The notes beneath the pieces were generated by a model that was not told where the DNA came from, made no database searches, and saw nothing but the letters and a program-made list of their open reading frames with translations. This document shows, one piece after another, positions 25,824-37,700 of a DNA stretch of 64,000 nucleotides. The first letter of the stretch is position 1. Each line of letters begins with the position of its first letter. The DNA comes from Apostichopus japonicus. Its lineage: Eukaryota > Echinodermata > Holothuroidea > Aspidochirotida > Stichopodidae. The position numbers were made by a program, and so were the translations under genes. Location of the stretch: NCBI RefSeq assembly GCF_037975245.1, contig NC_092569.1, forward strand, positions 12,154,501 to 12,218,500, written 5' to 3'.

Positions 25824-28487
25824 CCGGAACCTTCTATTAATTTTTAATGAAGATGTAAATAGTTGTAAACTATAGCTATATGATACTATCACATTGCGTT
25901 GCCATGTATTCACTGTATACATTAACAGTTATAAATGATTAACTCTATGATGAATATATAAGGAGAGTTACTAGTAATCACGTATGGGTTCCCAATTACG
26001 TTCACTGCACTCTTAAATGATGTGGTTTTGACCAACACGCGGAATCTGGGATTTGATTTCCAAAATTTGGTTACAAAAAAAAAAAAAAAATGGATAATCA
26101 TCCCTATAAAGGGGGTCTTGAACTTTTGCGGTTTTGTGGTTTATCAGAAAAGTCTCGAGGCGCTCCATTATAGCTGTCAACAATACACGAATATCAAGAA
26201 ACTCCTCTGTTGACATTTGTCAATTATATATTGGGCTCATCTTTTGTTGATGCGTGGGGTTTTTTTTTTGCGTCAGGCATCCATATAGTGTCCAAACGTA
26301 TAGAGAAATGAAAGCAACAATGGAGCACATTTTCGGGTCATTTAGACAAGCCACTACAGTATTAAATAGGTCTACCGTATACCATCAACAATTATATTGC
26401 GACAAAAGTCACGGTTTTTTCCGAATTGAGAATTTCTTACCACATCACGAACAGGTGAAATGGCGAATATTTTAGTATAAAAGTGATCATTAGGTGCTTT
26501 TTGCACCCAGAGATAGAGCCTGCATGGGCACGAAATTCAAACAACCTAAGATACCCTGAACCCCAGTCACCCCTCCCTTTTCACCGAGACTGTACCCGTG
26601 TAATCACAACGGTGTTAGGTCAATTGGTACGTCCAGAGTCTCTTAGGACATATATGCTACAGATGGTCACGGTTAAAGGATGGATATCGATCTGCTGTGT
26701 ATCTGGAAACAACAGTACGGAGAGCCAAACGTTCCATCGAAAAAGAAAGTTAAGTGTCCAAGTTAATATATATATGTCCAATTCGATATCAACATGTTAC
26801 AATTCCATATGAACATGTCGAAACAAAATACCAATATGTCATTACGTCTATCAACATGTCAAATTCAACATCAGCATGTCGAAAACTTGTAACAGCATGC
26901 CACTACTACATTGGTCATGTCAACATTGCTTGCTAGATACAATATTGACGTCGTGCTATAATTTTGGAACATCGGCGCGCGCCAACGTTTCGTTAATGCC
27001 CAAAACTGTATATATATGTCGAGATTTATATGAGAATGTCCAAAACTTGTGTCAGCATGTTGAGAGAAGGAAATAAAATATTCTCATATAAATCTCGACA
27101 TATATATACAGTTTTGGGCATTAACGAAACGTTGGCGCGCGCCGATGTTCCAAAATTATAGCACGACGTCAATATTGTATCTAGCAAACAATGTTGACAT
27201 GACCAATGTAGTAGTGGCATGCTGGTACAAGTTTTCGACATGCTGATGTTGAATTTGAAATGTTGATAGACGCAATGACATATTGTATTTTGTTTCGACA
27301 TGTTGATATGGAATTGTAACATGTTGATATGGAATTGTAACATGTTGATATCGATTTGGACACTTCACTTTCTTTTTCGACATTTATGGAACGTTTGGCT
27401 CTCCGTATAACAGATACGGTAATGTACGTGATATAAACCAAAAGGATGAGAAGCGTTCCTTAGGTTACCGAAAGTTCATAGGTCTATGCATTCACGCATA
27501 CGTCTTGTGCGCTCCTCCACAGCGACGCATCTATCCACGTCAAAGGGCAGAACATTCAACCCTTTGCTGTCTACCGCGCGTATCGGGCGGTAGGGGAGGG
27601 GGTGGGGGACTGTGGTCCGCGTACATCAACATTTGCAGCACTTCTTGTTCAGAGATATCTTATAGCGCCAATGGTACAAAATCTTTGTCTCCTGTCCCAA
27701 GTGGATCATCACTATAACAACCCGTGTGCACGTGTTCTCCAGGGTCTGGGGCTGGGGTGGGGTGGGGGGTTGTTCATTATGAAAAGGATAATAACCTCAT
27801 ATATCATACAGGCAAAAAGTTCTCAATTAAGGTCAAGGCTAAACATAGATCCAGTCCAACGGCAATTAACGAGCACGTGGTCTCGAAACGTCGTCACCTG
27901 TGAATGGAATTTTTGTTGGCGTGCTACTTGTGTCTCAGTAATATAGTGTAGTACTTAAATTACGGCCGCCTGTCGTTACAGTATATTTAAGGGGAACCTT
28001 GACACCGTGATGGCGACCCAAGAGAGAATCGATGCTAAACTCAAACCTTTACACGTATACCGCGAATCATATCGTGACAAAAAAGAATTCAAATTCCCTT
28101 TTCATAAAGTTAGGGCTACAAATGCGGTTGATCTTCAGTGGTATATATATAGATATTCAGTGTACATGCATACAGGGTGGCTGACTGGCTGGCTGGCCGA
28201 ATGCGTGTGATATGTGTTTACAGTTGAAGAACGTACGGTATTCTATTTATGCTGAGTGCTTACAAACGTCATCGGAACTGAGATGAGGTCTATTTTGACG
28301 CCATCACCGTCCGCCGTCCCGTGCCATTTTCCTCCTACTAAAGTATCGGCCGAGTTATAATTAGATATAGTTTCGAGGCGTATATCCATCCCATTCATGC
28401 ATCGAACTTTTGCCTTACTTTCCGTTGTATGGATAATACACATGTAAAAGGCATATGTGTATATGTATGTGTATATGTATATGTATG

Positions 28488-28576
<89 letters not shown>

Positions 28577-29781
28577 CATTACCCACCCATGTATGTTAGC
28601 TGTCTACCCCTCATATGTAATATCTGTTCATATGTTACATTACCCACTTATGTGTGGTATGTGGTCTTATGTTCTTAACCATAAATTGTCCGCCCTATTG
28701 TTGGATATCTTCTTAAGGCACAGTCTCCCAACCAATGAGAAATCTCTGCTTATATTAATACCCAATATCCACCTTTGTATAGTGTATATGTTGTTATGGC
28801 AGTGTATAACCAACCATGAGTATTAAATTGTCACATTGGCACATTACACACCCATGTGTTTAGGAGCATAAAGTCCTTGTGACACATTACCCACCTATGT
28901 GTATATGAGCCTATATGTCCGTATGGCACATTACCCACCCATATGTATTGGAGCCTATATGTCCTTATGGTACATAACCAACCCTATATGGGTGGGACTC
29001 TCTGTGGGTGGGACTCTCTGTGGGTGGGACCTCTGTGGGTGGACTCTTGTGTATTTTGCATACATTATTATACTGCCCATGGGACATATAGTGTCATCAT
29101 GATCACGTGGTTACAGTAGGCCCATTGACTTCATTGTACCGTCAGTCTATATAGACTTGTGTCCTCATGGATTTCTAAATCAAACTACAGTTTTTCTGCA
29201 ACTCCGAGAATCAGCTAGGTATAACAACTGTCGTAAAACTGATCGGTGAGGATTATTTGTTACGACGCCGTGATCGCTTTTCGTCCACCAACTATTTGCA
29301 GTTTATATTTTCACGAAATTAATGAGATGTAAAGCAAGGTTTTAACCTATAACCTTCTTTGCTATAAACAACCAACAAAGCGCTTATCTTTTCTTTTCTT
29401 TTTTTCGACTTGTCTTTGGAAACTTATAAGTTCCTAAATTTACTTTCTCCTCACTGTAGAAGTGACACTTTATTGCCGTTCTTTCTAAGAGTTTCAATTC
29501 TTGTTTTTTTTTTTACGACGAAAACTTCCCTCCCTGTCAAGCCTGCTATGTAGAGTTAGCTGCTGTTCTTTGATCTTGTACTATTTTCAGTTTACGTTTG
29601 AAAAGTAAAGTAAAATATTTGAATATATACATGACCATTAATCATCGAATCTCTCTACATCTAACCCCCAGCTGAAAACTGACAGGTTTATTGCACAATG
29701 ACAAATTATATTTTCTTCATTAACTAGGAATGCTAGAGGATCGGGGTAGGATCAAACTTCAGATTTATTATCATCGTATGT

Positions 29782-29812
<31 letters not shown>

Positions 29813-32693
29813 GAAAAAAAAAATAATACTTGACGTTTTGAGTATGTGGGACAGACTGGCCGCCATTTTGTTTGTCAAAGTAATATTATAGAAGAAGAGA
29901 TAAGTCATGTGACTTTCTGTGAATTCCAAATGTTGAATTATAAAAGTCCAATATCAGACATAAGAAAATATATCACTAGGTCTTCATAACTAACAACATT
30001 CCCACCCCACCCCCCAAAAAAAACCCCGCCCCTCCCTCTCCCTCCCCCTCACTGTGAATCATTTTGATACGATACCGGTACATAAGCATTCGGAAATAAT
30101 ATTTACTATATTCTATACACATGTTAATCATGTATTTACTGGCCCCGAGCCCCACTCCCACGTCTGGCTTGAAGGGCCAGGTCGCCCCCCCCCCCCGGAC
30201 AAGTGTATCATCGAGCTCTCTTATCACTCTTCACTTGACTCCATATTTCCACGGTCCTCCTTATTAATCCCCGTCCCCCGGGACTTTGCCCCGAAGCTCC
30301 TCTCCCTCTTGTTCGGTGAAACCATCCCTTTTATCCTCATCAGCCTCCCCTAACCCCACCCCCATCCCATCCCACATTTCCGCACTGCATTTTAAAATAT
30401 ATTTAATTAGCTACAATAATTAAATAACAATTTTTGAAACTATTACTTTCATACGATGGACGCGGTTGTTTGCATTACCAGTCGTCGACAATCTTTCTTT
30501 ACAAGGTGTTTGTCTTTCTCGGTGTATAGAAGGAGCTATACTTACCACCGTCACTGCTTTAGGTGGCATACTCCATACGGTACTCTATATCAATCCGCGC
30601 GATACTTTGTCAAACAAATCTGTTTTTTTTTTTTGAATTCTGACTTGGATGTCAGAGTACACGAATGGCATTAAAATGTGGTGCAAAAGTTGGGACAATT
30701 TTAGACCACTTTGGGCTTCCAACAAGCAGCGTACGAACATTGTTTACTACTGAGTGAAGAGGTTTGCTTACAAAGTGAAGAAATTTTTTAGGCTCTCATA
30801 AAGAAAAATCTTCATTTGTCTTGATACGGGAAATTGATGGTGCCAAGAATGGCCAACGTGTTTTAAGCTATCCAGTGATGGGTAGTGTTTTGCTTTATAG
30901 TGAGAACTTTGGCAAGGACTTTAAAAGACAACATTATACTTTGACGATTAAGTGTGTAAGTCAATGGGGCAATTATTTGGAGTATGCTACCTTGAGGTGA
31001 TGTAAAGGTTATATAATAACTCTATAGATAACATTTAGGACCTCCCCCCCAATTTTATCTGATTGCTGTTACAGGCTAAAGCAATACAACTTTCCGTTTT
31101 GCATTTGCCTGACGGATCTCCTATTATTTACATTTCGCTTAGAACACCCCAGTTGTCTAGTTTGCCAACTTTGGGGATTAAATCAAAAACTTGTTTGCAG
31201 TGGGGTGCCTTGCTCTCAATCAACAAATAACAAGCTGCCTTAATTTTCAAGTATTGCCCATTAAATACATTAGCACGGAAAGAAGAAGAAGAACTTGGGA
31301 AATGTACGGTAAAGGCTATATACACAGGCTCAGACAACGTTAATTTAACACTCAAAATTTAACACGCAGCAAATGTTGTTTTAGCGGACGGTTGTGAAAG
31401 ATTGTTGGAGCACAGGAATTGTTAGCTCAATTACAGTGTAGGCTGGCTAACAGTGTTAGCTGTCTAACTAAATCATGTTTAGCTTTACAAAATGATCACA
31501 CCAGAAAGGGTAGAGTATAGCCATTCAATGGTCCCAAAATCTTGTTTTGAAATATATTTTAAAAAAAACAATTAAAATAAATCGTGATCAGGCGTAGACT
31601 TTGTACTTCAGGACTAGGCTTTATGACGGAAAAACGTTAGCCTATATCCAGTCATTAGTTTTCAAACTTAAAAATAAAGAAAGAAATATACATTAACTTT
31701 AGAATTCTTGAACGATTGTTTTCGTGGGATTAAAAATTATGATAAATATTTACGCAATTAAAAGTTACCTATGTTTGCTCCAAATTATGCTAGGAAGACG
31801 AAAAATGGTTTACTCCATTTCAAGCTTCAAAGCGTAATTTACCGCCACCCTCAATTCACCACCTCCTGCCCCCTTCTTATTGAGACTTGTACTTTGTTAA
31901 CCCATTTCTCTTTCTGGGAACTATTGGAAGGTCAGAAGCTACAAAATTCTAGCATTTTTTAACATGTTTTTCTGTCTGAGTCAATATTGGTGATCTTTAA
32001 AACTTTAAGAAAGAAAAAGTAAAATGTTGGTAATACGCTAAAATTATTCGAGACCTGTTAAGACATGGTTTTACTCTCCGGTCTCAAAAAATAAATGTCA
32101 TCTCCAGTAATGCTCCTTTATTTTTTAACTTTTGTAGAGTTTGAAGATAAAATATCGCAAACGTTAAATAGATGGCACCGTATTTGGAAACTTCAAATAC
32201 AACTTAGCATGTGGTAACCACTAATTGCAGCGAATGATAACAATGCGCGGTAGGCTTCAACAGTACAACAAATTGGTCCCAGTAAGCCCAACGTTCGTTT
32301 GATTTGCGGTTCACCTTTTTCGTGAACAAGAGAAAATCTTGCCCGCAAGGTTGAAAAAAAAAAATGACAGGATAATTTGCTTGTCCTTTTTAATACCTTC
32401 ACTGTTTGAAAACGAGAGCAAAATGTCTACAAGTAACAATTTACGTTTGATTTTTTAGAGGAAAGGGAAAGAAATATCTCTATTTATAGTCAGTCAAAGA
32501 GAACGGACACCGACGCAATTGGTATGGTTTAGAAGTAACGATGGAGTTAAATGGTAATAGGTTGGTAAGAAAACAACAAGGAGAAGAAATAAAAGATAAA
32601 ACAAAGAAGAAACTACAAACATAAATAAAACAATAACACAAATAATCAACCACCAATACTATATATGTATATATGTATATATGTATATATGTA

Positions 32694-32760
<67 letters not shown>

Positions 32761-32805
32761 ATATTTATATTTACACACACACATATAAATATATATATAT
32801 ATATA

Positions 32806-32842
<37 letters not shown>

Positions 32843-34713
32843 GTATATAAATTTATATATATGCTATGTTGCGACAATTTATCTCGTGGAGTGCACCAGT
32901 ACAGATGTATATGCTCTTTTAGAATCATACTCAGCTGATGATTAAGTCATATATACGAACTGAAGGATACGGAAGGATAAATGCAGCAACAAGCTGTATA
33001 GGTCAAGTTCAAACGGCATTGTTTGGGAGTGATGAATGCTGCTAAGTTTAAACTTATCCTAAATTCCTGAAAGCCACCCCGTGGCCATGGGTGTTGAAAG
33101 CGCACCGAGTTTTAAATTTACCAAGGCATATTCATCAAAGTACATTGGCCAAAAATAGTGGAGCCGAACAGCTCGGTTGCCAAATTCTTCAAATTTTAAC
33201 ATGAGATGTTTTGACGGGAAGGCAAGATTGATTCTGGTTTTCTCCCTTTGACCCCCATGGGCCCGTAAGACCCTTAGAGTGAGCGATACCGAAGACTCCC
33301 ATTCAAGAAACCTTTCGGTTCTATTCAGTAATCAAAACTTATTATAATATTTCACTCTTGATTCCAGACGTACAAAGAAAAAGAAAAAAAACTATGATCT
33401 CTCATTTCTAGCAATAAAACTTGTTTTTGTTTGTATGGTAGATGAAGACGGGAGAAGGGGGTTGGGTTCTAGGAGGAGGTGGGCACGGAGCTGTGCAACA
33501 TTATAATATAATGTTGCAGCGGTAGGACATTCTTTTACTATAGTTACCAAGAGTAAACATCGAATTAAGCGAAGTAAAGTTAATACAACAAAAAAATATC
33601 TATGCTACTATCTAAAAATACTCATGATGTGATTCTTTTCATTAGTTTATTGTTTTTGTTGTGGAAAAGTTAAATTGTATATAGCTTCGATCATCACTAA
33701 CGGTATGCAATATATGTTTATGAGCCTTGGTTGAGGCGAGAATTAGTCGGGGTGAGTTCGGATGAGGTCGGGGTAAGGTCATGGGATGGAACGAGCTGGT
33801 GATCATTCTATTCATAAATCAAGAAACATTATGTAAAAACTGACTTAAACAGTTGCCATAAGTTGTAATCTTTTAATGTTTGTATTACACGATTAATCTA
33901 AAGTATAAGTAAATAAACTCATGCAGCATTGATATACATCGCTACAAATCAAATCAGATTATATTTTATCCTGCAGGAAGTATATATGGGCGTTTATTCG
34001 GCACGACCTTTCATTTTATAAATGTGTTTGTTTGTTGCAAAGAACATGCATTGCGTGCTCTATAAAACTTTCACCGTGAACTATGGTTCACTATTTGAAC
34101 TATAGACCCGATTGGGAACCTGCCGAGAGGTTAAATGGATGTAGCAACTTATATAATTAACCACATGTGCGTTCGATCCTGGTTTACATAAAGAACTTAA
34201 GAGATGGGGATAATGGAAGAGGAATTGTGAATGCCATATATCTATCACTGGTATTAACAAAATATGAAATAATAGAAACCTTGGGGATTGGGGGGGAGGG
34301 GGGTTAACAAGTCATGATAAACCAATGTGAGGAGTAAAAAGGCGAGATGCTTAACGCTGTTGCATCATTCGATGATGAGAACATTTATGGGGTAAGTTTA
34401 ATTTGGAAATAAGTTTGAGCCAATATTTTTAGTATTTGATAGAGAACGTTTGCAATAATTGATAAAACAAAAACGGTTCTTAAATTGTGGCGGTAATAAG
34501 TTCAACAATTTATTTACCAATCTACTTAGATCGATCGTTGGATGGATCGGATTGTTTTACCTCAAAGCAAATCGATAAGGGCAGGAATAGTTAATTTTGT
34601 TACATCATTACATGACTATAGACGTTTCAACGTTTGTTCCGTCGTTTGAGGTTATTGTTACTTATCACCCACCCGTTAAACTTTATCCAATGATAATTTC
34701 ATATTTCTTTCAA

Positions 34714-34768
<55 letters not shown>

Positions 34769-37700
34769 TTTTTAAATTAACATAGTCAGTTTGATACAGA
34801 ATGATTTGTTAACATATTTATGATTGACGTGCATGAAATGAACGTTAAACTTCCAAAGAGATCTTGTATGTTACGAAGTAGAAATGAGTGATCAACTTAA
34901 AAAAATTAAAAAAAAATATTTAGAAAAGTACAACCATTTTGCGCATAACCGTTGTATGCCTATACCTTCTCTACCGTTTCGATCGACAATCTTATCGAAC
35001 CAATTAGAAAGCGTAATTTAATCTAAATAAGACTTACTTGGGAATTTGACATGTACTCGTATTAATGATGGTGGTACTCTTACTACAAGTATGTCCTCAA
35101 CATTTCTTCTTTGAACAGATGCCGTTTTCATATATTTTTATTATTATTAGCATTAGCCTATATTATTTCTACTATTCATTTGGCAGCGTACTTTATATTC
35201 GTCGAAGTTTACTTCGTTAATGAATAAAGTTGAAATGAAATGTTAAGTTTCCAATATTGACAAACTATATTGATATGTAATTTTGTTAGTATTTTTTCAT
35301 TTTTCTTCTTAGTTTTGTAAAGCGATGTTTTTTCTGGATCAGGCACTATAAAAATTTATTCATTATGGTTATTATTATTAATTTTGAAAAATGTTAAAGT
35401 AATATTATTGTTTATTTGAAAATTGAAATAATCTGGGTGATCACATTAATTTTGTTTTAATACATAAAAGGTTAAGTAACAGTAGATTTCGCTCACAGAC
35501 AGAATAACTCGACGGAGATTATAAACAGGCCGCATTCACGGCTTGTGAAATAAATGGTTAATTCCTCTCTTCTGTGTTGTAACATGCAAGAGGCATCGAA
35601 TGGTCACTTCGCAGGGGAAACTCTTTTAAGAAACGGGTTGCTTCGACTTTCAACTTAGGAACAAAATGACAGCTGCGATTGAAATATGATTATGCCTGAC
35701 ACCAGTAATTCTATATTGTTATTACAATTATCTGTTTTTTGGGGGTATTTATTTTTGCTTTGTCATATTGTATTTTATTTATGAAAGATGATTTCACCTA
35801 TATGTTTTCTATAAAGAGGAACACATTTGATAACACGCGCATCTCTTGATTTATTTTTTTATTTTTACAGTAACAAAAATCTGCATTGCAGTTACAATAA
35901 TCTGAGATTTTAATTGTGTTGCAGCACTATTAAAAATAATTATGATAATTCACAAGTTTCTTAGAGGGTTTCGATATTTTCCATTTTTTACGTTTAGATA
36001 TACTTCCTGGAGTTGGACTTCCAATGACGAGTTTTAATTACGAAAAAAAAAATCGTAATCATTTCGTTAGAGCCATGTAACTGCTTTAAGAAATATGAAA
36101 AGATTTTTATAAAAAGATTTCAATGTTCTCTCGAAATTATTTAATTTGATTTTATAATTGACCTATTCAAATACTACTCTATCTTTCATATTTTCAGTCT
36201 TATTTTTTTAGTCCTTTAGCCTTTTTCGGAGCAGTTACCGTCGTATCAGTTTTCTCGTTTATTGATTAAAATTGTGCTATCTATATTCTATGAAAAAAAG
36301 GCAGCAACAGGCAACGTTATTTCAAAAGAAAACAACTAGGAAAATGCATTTTCAAGAAACTAATACAACATTTCCTTCGATTTTTTTCTTCTTCTTGCAT
36401 TTCAAATATTTCAGCACTTGCAAGTCACATGGAAATGAACTATTTAATCTATCGCAAATATTGCAAAAATCAATTTTTGATAACCACACAAGATAACAAG
36501 CAAACATTGCTCACTATTGCGTTGTATGAAAAGTGTTACAATAATTAATTCACTGCCTGCCAAAGATAATGTGAGGGCACCCTTGCAAAAGTGGGTACCC
36601 AGGTTCAAATTTACGGCATCCGACCAGAGTTTACCAATATATGTTTGCGCTACTTTGATCGCTAACACAGAAGTTATTATTTGCTGTCAGAAATATACTT
36701 AAATTTGACATACGATATACTCGTCACTGGTTTGAACATAATCTGTTTAAAGTTAAATTTAGTTACAGTAAATTTGCTGTATGAATTTCACGATCCTGAA
36801 ATTTATTCAAAGGTACTTGCAACAAAGGATTTTTTAAAACACTTTATTCATTATTAATCGATATTTCAATTTCCCTTAAGGTTTTAGCTATTTTTAATAG
36901 ACAAAGGAAGTTGAAATGTATAACTGTGATAGTAGCTATATAAGGCGTTCATTATTTTTACATTTTCTGTTTTCTGATTGAATTAAAAGATCTGTCTATA
37001 ATGGGTCCCCAAATTGTTGCATCCCTGACTAGTTTTATTTATTTGATGCGAAGAAGTTTTATTTATTTACGTATATATATATATTTATTTATTTATATAT
37101 ATGTATAGTCATTTATTTATTTATTTTTTGGTAATCTTTTCTCTTTACTTCGATTCCTTTCTTTCTTTTACTGTTTGATGTATTTTCTATATATAGTATC
37201 AATAAACCGGAAGTCATTCAAACAGTTACAATCGTATTCATAAATATAGGTTAATATAACATACCGGTATTTACTATGATGGTTGTACATGGAAATGTGA
37301 ACTCCGGTGCGTGTGATATATAAGTTTATAGCTCGATGTGTTTATGTGAACAGAACATGATGTATTTTTCAACTATAATGAATTGGTATACATATAAACT
37401 ACCAATCACAAGTGCAAAACAAGGAAAAAAAAATACACATTAACTGAAGTAACCTATACGTTCAGCGATAGGGTCATATATTCATCGTCGAGTACTCCTC
37501 CCATATCCCATTCCAACCCTATACAAACGCGGATCCAAGAGTTTATAAGAAGGAGGGGTCATAGAAGCAGACCCCCGTGTAGGGTGGTCAGGGGGGGCTC
37601 CTCCAGGAAAAAAAATAGTGAAGATTTTCGACGTGAAGTGTTGAATTCTGAGGCATATTTATAGGCTATTAATTAGGTCTATACTTAGGTACACGTTGCT

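Noticed and set aside
26754-27383. Peptide-like frames MSKT.../YQHV... on both strands
   Set aside because: They appear on both strands because the DNA is palindromic and built of ~21-bp units; no protein is implied.
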